From NCBI GenBank assembly GCA_050084515.1, contig CM114271.1:6820001-6884000 (forward strand): 64,000 nt of DNA. The letters are read 5' to 3'. Origin of the DNA: Blasia pusilla. Its lineage: Eukaryota; Marchantiophyta; Marchantiopsida; Blasiales. A model generated the notes under the pieces. The model did no database searches, was not told where the DNA came from, and saw only the letters and a program-made list of their open reading frames with translations. Positions 22,981 to 34,909 of the stretch are shown here, piece after piece (positions within the stretch are counted from its first letter, which is position 1; the number at the start of each line of letters is the position of its first letter). A program made the position numbers and the translations under genes.

Positions 22981-23559
22981 AAAGACACTTCAAGTCTCCT
23001 TTCTTTCCCTAGACAAACTACCTGCAACACAATTCCTGTATAAAACCGCTCCCTGCAAGCTGAAAACTGACATACTTGCTTTAGGGCACATTGAGAGATG
23101 AGAACCTTGGGACAATACAAGGTTAAAAGGCCCAAACAATTCCAAGAGTTCAGCCTCTAATTTGAGTGAATATCTGAGACCACTGTATAAGTTCCTGAAG
23201 CCTCTCATTTATACACTCGGCTTCTTTCCTATGTCTGGGATTGACACCTGCCAAACCCCACTCGATATTTTAGTCAATGAGCAAGGGGACGCCTCATGTA
23301 GTCGAGGCAGCTTCTCCATCGCCGTTTCTCCCTCACTGTGAAGCTAACACAAACAAACATAACCAACATAAACTGTAAGCAGCATTACACACTGAAATGT
23401 CTGCAGCAGATCTGACTTGAAATGAACACTGCCATCAGACCCCCCAGTGGCAGTAAAAAGAGCGATTGCCTGGTTATGTCTTTGGAAGTTGATCTTTTGC
23501 CACACTTCATTTCACAACCTTAAGATTTTTGAGAATACGACAGCAGAAAACATACATAC
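22981..23559 (-). other. 3' part or 3' UTR of the proline-rich gene
   Basis: An acceptor-like AACCAG precedes 23469. Depending on which donor in the preceding exon is used, the frame continues for about 25 or 40 codons and then stops. The 72-codon frame at 22990-23208 has no motif and is probably untranslated. Confidence 0.35.
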
Positions 23560-26168
23560 AGGCTTCTGAGCAGAGAGAGAATAGCAAAGCAACCTTGTCA
23601 ACAGCCTCGTAAAAATGAATCGAAGCAGATGCTGACCCCTCTTCATGCGAAGGCATCTGTTTCCAAGCATCCACCACCCCTTGTGAAGCACTGCATGATC
23701 CCTGTCCAGTGATCCCAACTAATCAGTCATGCTGCAATTCAGGATTTCCACTGCACCTCCTCCAAAATTCATACAAAAGCAGCACCAGAGCTCCCAGCAC
23801 AAGCCTAAGATGAATAAATTCATGATTTACTCTCGTGTAGTGCAGGGTAAGTTAGTGTGATGTTGAAGTAATACAGTTGAGATTACCCAGAACCAGTTAC
23901 CTGAGCCACAATGCTGTAAGCTGAAGACTGCAGCACTCCGTAGTCTGCCAATTGCTTCACTGATTCTGTAATCATGAGAATGCAGATTCAATCTCCAGGA
24001 AAATGAAAGCTCCGTATATTGCACCTCTCCACGCAATGATTGGGTTCAAACAAGCAACTCTCTGCAGAACCAACCTACTTGCGAATGAAAATGTTGGATC
24101 TTCCAGAGGGCACCGAAAAAAGTTTATACATACTTAAAAAAGTCGCTCGCAATTGAGGATCAGTTCGACAACCTTCCATGACTTTTTGCATCAAAAAATT
24201 TCGCTGCTCCTCACTGATAACTAAACGTTTTTTTTCCTGCTTCTGCCCATCATTAGCATCTACTTCCTGCATCGTACATTCACAAGTAAGAAATGGCAAC
24301 TAGAGCTCAGAAACACCTACCAGCATCTTTGGATTGAGAGAAATGAAAAAGGGAGAAAGCATCAGGTCTCAAAAGCTAAGCAGCCTCGGTATGAACTTGT
24401 GGGACGACAATCCAGTCAAGGTGACTCACCACCTGAACTTATTAAGAAATTAATTACACCAAAGCAATAAAGGCACCACATGTGTGACCTTCATCCTTCC
24501 AATCAGAGCATATTGCTTCCACTTGCAAGACTGTAAAACTAAAGAAACTATAGAACCTCACAAACATCGCCTCTGCATGGGTTAGTGCAAACATTCTAAT
24601 GGGGATTCTGGACTTGACTCTACATATCTACTCCACGTCCTCCACGGGCCACCAGCGTTGCTGTAAAGATTGCACACACGGGCTTCACTACACCTAATCC
24701 CAACACATTGCCGCACACAGTCATAGGGACTGTTTCCAGTGTTGTCAAGACAAAGCAAGCAAGCAAACAAACAAGTCACAAAAAAGTGAACTAAGCAAAA
24801 GGTGAACAAAACCTGAAGCAGATGTGATTGAAGCCCCCAAGTCTGGATCTTCTTGCTCACTCCATTTTGAAGCATTTTCAGTCTTCTCTTTGTCTGACTC
24901 CGTGATTGCTCTGGACGCACTATTGTTCCACTGTCCTGTCGCGGCACTCCATGCAGCGGCGGTTTGCCCGCAGCCACTCCATTCTCCTGCGTGGGCAGTG
25001 GAATGACGAGTCCGGGTCTTGCGTCAGCTCCATCTTGTGTGCTGTATGGGGGGATAAGCCAGGGCACGGGAGGCCGGCTCGAGGGTGAGGCAGGCGCCGG
25101 AGCAGGGGGAATGTGTTGATTAAACGGGAACTGACGGACGATGAGAGGAGAGGTGCAGTTGGCAGGAGCAGAACCAGAACCCGAAGCTGGAACTGGAACT
25201 GGAACTGGAACTGGAACTGGAGCTGGAGTAGGAGTAGGAGTGCGTTGAATCGGTGTAAACGGTGGTCTGTAGAGAAGCCCATTTGACAGAGCTGGATTAA
25301 TACCAGGGCCACGAGAGAAGCCTCTCAGGGCTTTCCGAGCGAGCGCGCAGGGAGGGAGAGGCGGCTTGCTTCCTGGCGGACGAGGAGGGCGGGGAGGTTT
25401 GGCTGCTGGGTGGAAAGGTCTCTTCACAGTTGGAGCAGAAGTGGCGGAAGGAGGAGTCGAAACTACGGGTTCGCTCCGCTGTACCGCAGGAGAAAGAGAG
25501 TCCTGCTCGACACGCTCTGTGGATGGCAAAGGTTGCGCAACAATGGTGCTTGAAACAGGCACCACTTGAATGGGCGCATCTGAAGCCACTCGTGTAGGCC
25601 ACTGATGAACAACACTACGGACATTGCCAGGGGCGGGAGGACTGTTTGATAGGCTCGTAGGCTGCTCAGGCAGATCGACTGTCCTAGAGGCTGGAGGGAG
25701 AGACACCAGCACGGGAAGCAACTGAGTAGCATCCACCGCAGCGGTAGATGGGCTCAGGGAGGTACTTGGCAGCAGGCGGAAGGGGTGATAGGTTGGGAAC
25801 AAATCTGCTGAAGTTTGAGGTAGTGGCTGCAAGCCATTGGGCGGCGCTTGAGGAATCTGGGCAAAAGGGGGTAAAGAGGGAAGTCGTTGCACGAGAGGCT
25901 TGGGCACCAGAGTGCGAAATTTTACAGGTGGCTGACGGACGCGGAGGGATTTTCTCGGTGCGGATGGCCTCGGCATCCCAGAAGAATTATCGCAGCTGGA
26001 AACACTTACAGCCGGAATTGCAGGCTTGCCCCTAGCTCTTGATTTCCACTTCACCTTGGTCACGAGGCTCCCTGACCCTTCAACGCTCTCGTTCTCAAGT
26101 GCTCGCTCGACAGGAATCCTATCGCCGGTTGAGTCGGCATTAGACGGACAATCGTCTTCTGCGTCCAT
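23560..26168 (-). CDS. Proline-rich protein of unknown function, spliced
   Basis: Exons that keep one frame: 26168-24813 (452 codons; CAG|GTTTTG donor), 24266-24134 (after TGCAG), 23965-23901 (TTACAG / CAG|GTAACT) and 23701-23560 (GGACAG / GCCT|GTATGT). The first exon is Pro/Ser-rich with a basic strip KVKWKSRARGK near residue 40, a (PV)5 run near 315-330 and KRRLKMLQNG near 435. The later exons give a helical, likely conserved part: KKRLVISEEQRNFLMQKVM, DPQLRATFLKSVKQLADYG, FYEAVDKVALLFSLCSEA. I do not recognise the family. The end is open: a following block at 23469 (AIALFTATGGSDGS in one frame) may be a further exon if another donor in exon 4 is used. The ATG at 26168 is the first in a frame that opens in CpG-rich leader DNA. 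Confidence 0.7.
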
Positions 26169-27366
26169 AGCTGAATTCTCGGTCCCTTTGATAGTTTGTC
26201 ACACTATTCCCTATCTTCCCGGTTGTTAAAACTCCTCGGCCAGGGTTCGGCACTCAGTCCTCAACTCCTCGCAGCTCCCCAATTCCAGAAGATGAATGCC
26301 TCGTCTCTGCCTCCGAATACCTCAGCCGCTCTCCTCTTGCGAAAAACTCAATGACTGCAGTAGGCTGTTTGCATCAGAGTCGCTTTCCTCTTCGGTAAAT
26401 TCCATGCCCAGCTTCTCTCTCTTCCCCTCTTGCACAAATAATATTTCCCACTCTCTACATACACAGCAGAAGCACAAACAGCACCCCCACCATCACAGAA
26501 TTTTCTGAGCTCCTACATTCATTCACCCTATGAATGAATGCAATTGCTCCTCACCATCACACCAACCCTAGCTCCACTCCAATCCTCCTCTTCCTACCTC
26601 CTCGTTCAAATCCCGCAGTCTTCCGCCTTCGCCGACATCTGTCACCGCAAGCTGCAATACTACCAACCGCAAAACCATTCAAAGCAAAAATATTCACACG
26701 CCTGATCCGTGGCGCTTCGATTCGCAACTCCTCCGCTATCCCTCACCTCCCAAGCCCCATCTCTGTGTAGTCGCCCCGACCCAACGCTCCTCTCTCCGAA
26801 CCTCGAAACCGCAAATCGCATGTCCGAGCCAAACTCAATCCCAGGTCCGCCGACCGACCTCCCACCCCGTCAAACCACCACCAACCGCTGGTCCTCTCCT
26901 CCTTCCAGTCGAACGCACTTCATCCCATTCAATTCTGCCCTCCATTCCGCGACCTCGACACCCTCACCTCCCCTCATATATCCAACGAACGATCCAGTGC
27001 ACACAATTTTCCTTGACAAATTCGGCATGAGACTCCTACCGCCACACTCCTTCGAAGCACTCGTCCCTCTCCCTCTCTTCCTGGTGGGGATTTCACATCT
27101 GCGGTGCTGGCACGCTTGAGATTGCGTGGCGTGCTCTCCAAAGCGCACCACCTACACGTGGCTGAACTTTCGAGCTGGCTCTCGCCACCTGTCCGTCTCC
27201 GCGGGCCATATGGGCCGCGTGCATACCCAACGATCGCGAATGGAAGTGAAGGTACATTCGTGGCACGCTCATTCACTCCGCCTTCACTCGATCCATCGCA
27301 TCCACACCGCAGGTGGGAAATTCCCGAAAATTGAATTTCTTAGATTTACTTCCATTTCCGAAATAG
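26169..27366 (-). promoter_or_regulatory. GC-rich leader and promoter region of the proline-rich gene
   Basis: Pyrimidine-rich on the plus strand and CpG-rich, with overlapping frames on both strands (for example plus 26709-27119) that have no domains. It directly precedes the ATG at 26168. I cannot place a TATA box or start site firmly. Confidence 0.45.
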
Positions 27367-27373
27367 TCACGTA

Positions 27374-27910
27374 AAAAAAAAAAAAACGAAGATGCACTTC
27401 GATAAAAACGAGTGATGGAAAACCCATCGGAAGTACAAAAGAGGGGGACTCAAAGATTCAAAACCTGAAGGCCACAACAGGACCAGAAAAGGAAGAAGGG
27501 GGCATTCCCCCCCTAACCATTTAAACTCACCAACAAAGCAGAGACTATATCAGCAACAACAAGAGAGCTATGACTACTACTAAGTGGGCCTCTAGCGCCG
27601 GCGTCTCCCACAGCCTGAGCCCGCCGCAAAATCCCATTAGTCTGGGCACGCTGCAACGCTATGGAGACCCGCTGCCTACAATACAGAATCGCAGTAGCTA
27701 AGGACAACCCATTTCTCGAGTGGAGATGATGGGCGCAGTCCGTAAGGAACGAGTCAAACCTCTCCCCCATAGCCCCATACATCAAGGAAGAGGTTGGATG
27801 CAGCACCGGGACTTCCCGGGAGGTCACCCATCCCAGTACTATTCCGGCCCAAGGGCGCTTAACTGCAGAGTTCTGATGGGATCTGGTGTAATAGCCCTGG
27901 TATGACCGCA
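27374..27910 (-). mobile_element. SINE3-like retroposon: 5S rRNA head, non-LTR element tail
   Basis: Minus-strand order: a nearly complete 5S rRNA sequence (27913-27796), about 15 nt of junction, then a body that translates in frame to RFDSFLTDCAHHL, SIALQRAQ and a C-terminal GD motif. These match the last ~90 codons of the R2-like elements at 39.2-39.8 and 44.9-45.6 kb (FDNFLKICAYHS, SMALQRAQ). A stop, ~120 nt of untranslated sequence and a run of 13-14 T follow. TCACGTA flanks the unit on the plus strand at 27367-27373 and 27911-27917, overlapping the first bases of the 5S copy. The length is about 540 bp. A Pol III promoter-bearing head plus LINE-type tail, homopolymer end and target duplication define a SINE; here the head is 5S. 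Confidence 0.75.
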
Positions 27911-27913
27911 TCA
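27796..27913 (-). rRNA. 5S rRNA-derived sequence (retroposon head)
   Basis: All 118 positions align without gaps to a plant 5S rRNA as I remember it, with about 15 differences. The internal promoter parts are kept: AGTTAAGCGC (minus of 27855-27864) and TGGGATGGGTGACC (minus of 27822-27835). No T-run terminator follows the 3' end; sequence continues straight into the non-LTR body. It is therefore probably not a working 5S gene, but Pol III initiation could still occur. Confidence 0.85.
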
Positions 27914-27917
27914 CGTA

Positions 27918-29339
27918 GTCAACATGCTCCGCATAGTTTCTTTTACTCATTTAATACTTTTCAACCGGCCACGTAGTCACATACGACTCTTTTCTACCTT
28001 TTAAAATGGTGTACTTTGCACCTTTTACCTTGTATAAAAAAATTATATTTTAGTCCAATGCTCTTAAGGACTGCTTTTTCAATATGTTGTAGTTGGTGTC
28101 GAATTTTACATTGTAAAATAAAATGATCTTATATCAAAAGAGACGTCATTAGAATACGCACACGTGTCAAACCTTCCTCGAAATTACTTTATTAAAAAAG
28201 TAGTGGCAATATCTTCACCTTTGAGACGGGCCTCCGAACCAATTTTAATTTGAGATCTGCCTATTATTTTCCATTTCCTAGACTGTCATGCCTATAGGAT
28301 TGAGGGTATCCACTTCTATGATTTTTTTTCTTAACCGTACATAAAAGGTTAACCAATTTTATTTTTTTATTTTTTTGGGGTCAAAAGCCAGGGAAGACAT
28401 ACACATTGAAGGATAGAGGAGCGGAACAATCGATAGGGAGAGAGGGGACAAAACGCTTCGTCCCTCCCACATTTTTCACTTTCCCTTCTTCTCTCGAGAG
28501 GCTAAGATATTAGGGTTAGAATGGAGTGATCCCTCAATCTACATACACAACCATCATTGTATAACATATCTCATTATCATATACACACATACATATACTA
28601 GTATAAAATATATCATCATCATATAAAGAAATCACATAATCAGATGGGAAACGAATCACTTTTTGAATGAAATTGAGCCAAATCCATTGTCAACGCGAGG
28701 GAATCAAAGTTCAATGCATATCATCCACATCCGTCCCTAGTCTATTCTTGAAGTCCCACTTATGGAAAAATGAGTCTTTCCAAACCTTCCCTTGGGATAT
28801 ACCATCTTTATATGCACATATATCACCTCAACCTACTTAGTAGATTTCTAACAAATTAAGAATTGTGAGAAGATTTTAAGGGTGATCGATGGAGAAAGAT
28901 TGCCAAGGGAGGCTAACATATCACTCCTACCCTCTCCATACCTATCTAGACTCTTAACCTCTCTATCAAGGCATATCATGATACTACAAATATTGTGATA
29001 ATTGTTGTGCACATACATATCATTACACAAAATACTTCATTATCACATACACATAACATACACCAAAAAATTACCACATAACACATGACATGAATATGTA
29101 CATTATCACATAAACAACCGTGGAATCTTCTCCTGGATGGTGGTAGGGTCCTTGCAACCCCAATGGTCAATCGTCATGTAGAAAGTAATATGCATCTTTT
29201 TGGTGCTAAGATCAAGAGAGGAGTGCTCACTTCCCCCATGGTTAGTGACGTATCTTCGATCCATGTCACTCTAACTCAACAATGATCATATAGAATGCAC
29301 TATGTATATTTCGGACATAACCATCATCACTAAAGAATC
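27918..29339. other. AT-rich spacer, nothing recognised
   Basis: Many ATCATATACACA-like microrepeats occur at 28545-28640 and 29010-29110. No frame with a motif. Confidence 0.4.
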
Positions 29340-30170
29340 TCATCCAAGGGTGGCGTCAAATATGCCATTATGCCACCTTCGAGATCAACCATCACAAACA
29401 AATATAGTTGAAGCTCCTTGTTGATCCACACATCATGCACCTCGACCAATTTCAATCATCACCAACATCGGTTCTATTATATAATCCACGTTAGGAAGGT
29501 GACATGACATATAGCTATGTGCATAGTTCTTCCACATCATACCATCATGGCCAAAATCAAGACCCTTTATGGGAAAATCGTTCGCCATCTTTGAAAAGTG
29601 AAACCTGCAACACCCAAAGTCTATGATATTCTCTACTATATGAACAAAAATATTAATGATCAAACCTAAAAATCCCTTAATGATATCTACCTCTTCAAAG
29701 TATTGCATAACTGAACCTATCATGATTTTGAGAAATAGCTAGGTTCTCAAATATTATGGGCATTTCTCACCAAAAAAGCGATGGCTTTGATTCTACAAAC
29801 CAACTTGGTGTGTGTGAGTTGTTGTGTGGTGTGTAATGAAGTGTGAGCATTATTCAATAATTTTATACCAGAATTGCATGTGCTATCTATTATCGGGTTG
29901 GGCAAGAGGTATAATCAACTTTTCTTGGTCATGGTGGAGAAAATTTGGTTCTAAATGAAGGGAGCTCTTGGCACTACCAAGAAAATTTGAGTGAAGGAGT
30001 TACATATGCATTTTTGGATCAAGTCATTAGTCATTTTTGTGCCGACGAAGATGCTTATTGACTGCGAGAAAATGTTCTAGGCCTTGGTTGACCACCGTAC
30101 CACATTTTGAGATCATGCATAGACAAATGGATCAGAAGAGGGGATGGGCTAGATGATGAAGAGGATTTTG
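29340..30170. mobile_element. Gypsy relic with PHD-type integrase, copy C, rearranged
   Basis: The minus strand 29723-29340 matches the integrase tail of copy A: GLDFGHDGMMWKNYAHSY and CHLPNVD, then CMMCGS, FVCDG and RRWH of the PHD-like finger. The plus strand 29880-30160 matches the integrase core of the same family (QLFLVMVEK, LVDHRTT). Core and tail now point in opposite directions, so the copy was inverted internally. It keeps the Cys of the PHD finger that copies A and B have lost, but has a stop two codons later. Confidence 0.65.
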
Positions 30171-30299
30171 CACTAGTATTTAGGAGATTGGGACTTACAT
30201 TTGTCATGGTTAGTTTTGGACTCAAATTTCAATTGTCTTATGGATAACATCTATCTTGACCTACCATTTGGCGTGTCTTGATTTTCCAAGATGTGTTTA

Positions 30300-31010
30300 G
30301 GGATCTGAGAGTTGTATATTCTGCACGGAGCCTCCGCCAAGCCATCTTGATGGATAACTAGTCAAACGTCTGTTTGTGGATCAATAACCACTTTTGAGTT
30401 GAGGGCCAAAATCAAGGGCCCAAGGGGGAGAATGCAAAATGTGGGATTTATCCAAAGAACTCCATAAGTACCTATAGATGAGACACTCTCCCTTCCTATC
30501 CACTCAAATCCTTGAACGAGGAACTAACTGTGTAGCGTGTTTGGTTGGTGTTCTAGGTTTGAGCTAGGGAATGCATCTTAATCTTAAGGAATTAACCAAC
30601 CTGCTTTGGTATAGGCGAGCAACTTTGGGGGGTTTCTTGAGGCTTGAGGAAGAGGCTTCCTAGAGAGATAGTACGAACTTGGGGAGACTCGATTTGATTA
30701 GGGCTTGGAAGCTTCTTGGCTACCTATACAACACGCAATCGGTTGAGTCTTTGGGACTCAACCTAAGCCTTCCTCTTGCAAAGCTCGAGGTTGTGAGTGC
30801 TTTAGGGTGCAACTAGGTATAGTATAGGCGTGACTCTAATATGCCTCCAGAGCCTATTATCCTCCATCGTCATCAATGATTGTGTTGTGTTTAGGGTAGA
30901 TACACAATTCCACCCAAAAAAATGATAGAGAGTGTAATGAACCCTTTATCTTCTGCCTTAGAAGTGGAGCAATGTTTCATCATCAATCATCAATCACCTC
31001 ACATGTGGAA
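30300..31010. repeat. Dispersed repeat, related to 8520-9060 and inverted at 47020-47300
   Basis: CCTCCGCCAAGCCATCTTGATGG is shared with 8527. A following ~400-bp stretch (GGTTTGAGCTAGGGA, AGGCTTCCTAG) pairs with the reverse complement of 47020-47300. A weaker third piece lies at 31800-31960 (ACAACATGCAACTGGTT). It is probably LTR sequence of an unidentified element. Confidence 0.5.
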
Positions 31011-33249
31011 TCATGTTGTGACACACATCTCTAAGAGTAGATGAGCTTTGAAAAAAGGTTAAATTATGCATCAAAATGTACAGTAATAGACATAAAAATT
31101 ATGTTGTGTGCATAATAGACTTTTTTATTACAATCCAAAGGATAATTCAACTCTATATATGACTAAGTTCCTAATATACCACACAATCATAGAGTCTTCA
31201 TTTCTCTTTATCTTAGATAAGTTGGTCTAATTCCCTCCATGGGTGTACTTCCTTGGAGATTCCCTCTATCATGAACTCCTATAGGTGTGTAATGCATTGC
31301 TCAAAAAATTAATTCTTGAAGGTTTTCGGCTCTTTGATTTCAGGCATATACTCTATCATTTCCATTGTTTTTCTCGTGTTCCCAAGTTCAAACCTTCCAA
31401 CAAGGTACTTGCTATGAAGGGCAACCCATGCTTTGTATGTAGATAAAGCTTCTGATTTTTTAGGATATACTACAACCGGACTTCCAACTTTATTTACTAT
31501 AGTTGGATGAAAATCTCTCCCATAAGGAACCAATAAAAACATAATCTCTTACAACTTGTTACACTCCCAACTGGCTACACCCCCATCTTGACTATTTGAG
31601 GTACATCTCCCTTGCTAGTGTACATAATGTCACTATACCAAAATGAGGATCCTAGCTCTCTTGGAGACCCTTTAGTTATGAAAAAGTACACTCCATGAAA
31701 CAAGGCTCTATTGCTAGTCCCTTGTGATTCCTTGATCCCTCTTTCAGTCCTCAAAATTTCACTTTGTGAGTCCACATAGCTGCTATTTTATGCACCTCGG
31801 AGGACTCACGATAGTTTAGCACTTGGCGTCTACTCCAACTTGCGTACACAACATGCAACTGGTTAACTACGTCTTTGCGACTCAACTCAAGACTTCCGCA
31901 CACAAACTCAAGATCACGATCTCTTCATGACTTGGAGAGGAGGGGTATCATTTGAACTCTATGACAACACAAGTCATCCTAAATTGCACAATAGATCACC
32001 AACCAAATCAAAAACTTAAAATAAAACCTCCAAGAATGTCTCAAGAAAATTCCCAGAGGATGGCTTGCATGGTTGCACAAAAATGGACTTGTCGAGATAA
32101 GTCCGCAGATGTTTGCTGACAAGCCATCCTGCACGTGTTCTCGCACCATGGCACGCGTCCCTACCATAATCCCCTCTCGCATTCGGCCCCTGCCCAACCC
32201 TATCCCCGCTCACGTGAGGCCTGCGCCCCTCCTTAAGCGGTCCAGACGTGGGTTGGATGCATGCCCGCATACCCCGCATAGGGCCGGTGCGGGTTGCATC
32301 CCACGCCCCTCCCATGCCAGCCCAAAGTAGGCTAGGGTTGCGGGAAGGATGCGTCCCAAGATCAGATGCAAGATGCGAGTGGTCGGGCCACAAGGACATG
32401 TCCGTGCCTAGTACAAACATGGACAAGTCCACAGATATGGACTTTGTCCACATGCAACCCCCGATGGCTTGTGCACATACATCGCCAATGAGAGCCAACA
32501 TGTTGTTGGTAGCCTCTCTACTCCTAATCCTACATACAATACCTCCATCAAGCCATAATTTCTTGTACATGTGCCCCTTGACTTCAACTAGCATGGTAAT
32601 ATGATCTTGAATGGGAATAAAGAGGAGAAGAGACAAGTAGGAAGGTAATACATGTGTGGTTAGCTTAAGGGGAATCAATTGTGCAAGAAAACCTATGAAA
32701 ACAGAGTGTTTAGAAATGGAAATATGGAAATAAATGGAGGAAGGACAACAATCCAATCCAAAGTATGCATATGACATAATTTCTCATCGTATCCCATCCT
32801 TGGTTGGTTTGGAGACAAAGAGTGGATTCCAATATAAATTTCAATACCTCTTAAAGAGAAAAATATGGAAGACTTATGTGTTATGAGATAAACATGTATG
32901 ATGCCAATCTACATGGTAAATCTTGGAGATTCATAGTGTGATGACTTTGGGACATGGTTGGATATTTCCATCTTTACGGGAATCCTTAAAACTTCCAAGA
33001 GAAGAGCTCCATGAGATTTTGAAACAATCTTTTACAAAATTCTTACATTTTTATTATTATAAGTAGGGACAAGTAAAAGGGCTCTCCACTTGGTGCATAA
33101 CTAAGTATGGATTTCCTCTTTCCACTATTTAATACTATAAATATGTCTCATAGAGTGGGATTCATGCTAATATGAATGATCTCATTCCTACTAGTTGGGG
33201 AAGTGGAAGGAGAGAAGTTTGCAAAATGAAAATGGAGGAGGACTATGGA
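31011..33249. other. Unassigned repeat-like DNA
   Basis: The longest frame (minus 32016-32777, 253 codons) lies over the GC-richer repeat that also occurs at 8630-8910 and over repeat P words (GGACATGTCC at 32396). It has no domain and I do not regard it as a gene. Confidence 0.45.
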
Positions 33250-34452
33250 GGAGGAGATGGAGGGACATTTACAATTTTGCTTGTAACTATTTTCCAATGT
33301 GCTCCAATTTTTTCAATCGAAGGCCCAACGTGTTCATTTTCTCAAGCTTGAACTTTGGGGTCTTCTATTTTCCACTTAAGATGGAATTTTCCAAAGTTCT
33401 TGGGATCTATGGACCTCCTTCTCTCCTAAATATGCTAATAGATTCCTAAATAAAATTTCACACATAGCGCTCTTCTTAAAGTGTGATACCGGATTCCCAT
33501 CACTTTAAGGGATTCCTCTTGCTTTTCTCAATCTTTTGATACAGTGTGGGCACAACATTTCCAACTCATTCCCTCATAGTAGTTATCGGTAGGTAGCTCA
33601 CTTTCTGATCACATCCTTTTTTTTGGTGTTTCTAATTTCTTCATAACTTTCTCATCGAGTATCGACTTTGGGCATGTTTGGTCTTGTTTAGATCGTCTTG
33701 AAGAGCTCATTCTTTTCATACCAATAAGTTTTTTTTTATTCCTTGTTTGTAGGCGTCAATTTTGTATATGGGTTTTCTTTAGATCAATTCCTCTCAAACG
33801 TCTTCCTTGCTCTTTCAACTCTTTACCTTACTATTTTGCTCCTACATACGTTTGCTATCTCCTTAAGGACATTAAAGATTCATATTCTTGAGCCACTTAC
33901 TTCGATACCATATATGTCACTTTACTCTTTCAATTGCTTTTTATGTTTCTTAAAGTAACTTTCAATCATAAACTCATCGTGGCCTAATCTTATTCTCTCC
34001 ATCTAAATATCTTTTGGATGGATTCCACTACTTTTGTTATGGTCGTTACCCTCATGCTTTCTCAAACTCACCTTTCATATGTCTTCTCTTCTCTTTGATG
34101 GCTTTGCCTAACTTTGCTTCTATGGCATCAGAGATGGAGTTGGATTTATATCCATCTACTTGCTTCTTTGGTTTTGCACGCCCTCCTACAATCATAACCT
34201 CTCTCCTTCGTTTCCCTCCTTATCGTAGATCTCACCATTTTCCTCTAGATACTAATACACCCATTACACTCTCTACATTTCTTCAAGATTCTCCTCTTCT
34301 CCCCTCTTCATCTCTTCCTATTGAGCCTAATCTTGATCAATTATTACAAAATCCTACTACTTTGCTATCCTCACATATCTCAACTCTATCCTTGCTTCTA
34401 ACTCCCATCTATTCGACCCTTATCTCCCCTCTTCCTCCTCCTCCTCCGGATC

Positions 34453-34516
34453 CTTCTCCAACCTACTTACCCCCTCTTCGTTCGTACGAAGAGGGGGATC
34501 AAAGGTTGGAGAAGGT
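34453..34516. repeat. Two-part hairpin at a deletion junction in R2-like copy 1
   Basis: CTTCTCCAACCT and CCCCCTCTTCGT pair with ACGAAGAGGGGG and AGGTTGGAGAAG across a 4-nt loop with a small internal bulge. Copy 2 has the left half (CCCCAACCTACTTACCCCC) but not the right half; about 700 bp of element are missing right after it. It looks like a repair scar. Confidence 0.6.
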
Positions 34517-34909
34517 GGTGATGCGTCAACTTTTATGGAAGACTATACAATGGATCTTGACTTGGAGCTTGACTTGGAGGTTTTCACAAGGGCTATTCTT
34601 AATACTCCTCATTTATCTGCAAACAGGCTATCAGGGGATGGTTTTTTAGCACCTCCACCATTGCTTTATCTGGGTAGATTCAGCAAGTGGCTTTGCCTCT
34701 CTATATAACATGTGTGCACATATTACGGCACGTCATCTCCCATTCTCTATCTCAAGGCTCTTAGGGGTTTATCGTGTGTTGGCTATAGATAAGCCTCCTT
34801 CAAGTGTCCTCCCTTTGCTAGTGGAGAGGATTTATACCGCTTGGTTAGTCGATCCCTATGCTTACAATTTTATCCTCATTTTAGTGCCCACTTATTTCTC
34901 ATTAATTTA

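Noticed and set aside
24906-25602. Overlapping frames on both strands within the proline-rich exon
   Set aside because: Shadows of the 452-codon exon; repeats of the Pro-Val codons keep other frames open.
26709-27119. 136-codon plus-strand frame in GC-rich DNA
   Set aside because: It lies in the leader/promoter of the minus-strand gene; Pro/Ser-rich composition follows from the pyrimidine bias, and opposite frames are equally open.
27796-27913. A functional 5S rRNA gene
   Set aside because: No terminator T-run after the 3' end, continuous fusion to LINE sequence, target duplication around the whole unit, and only one copy where 5S genes are usually in arrays.
27796-27913. Cassandra-type TRIM (5S sequence inside an LTR)
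   Set aside because: There is no second 5S copy or LTR pair nearby, and the adjoining sequence is LINE coding sequence rather than LTR.
32016-32777. 253-codon minus-strand frame
   Set aside because: It runs over a repeat that recurs at 8630-8910 and over repeat P words; no domain, no splice context.
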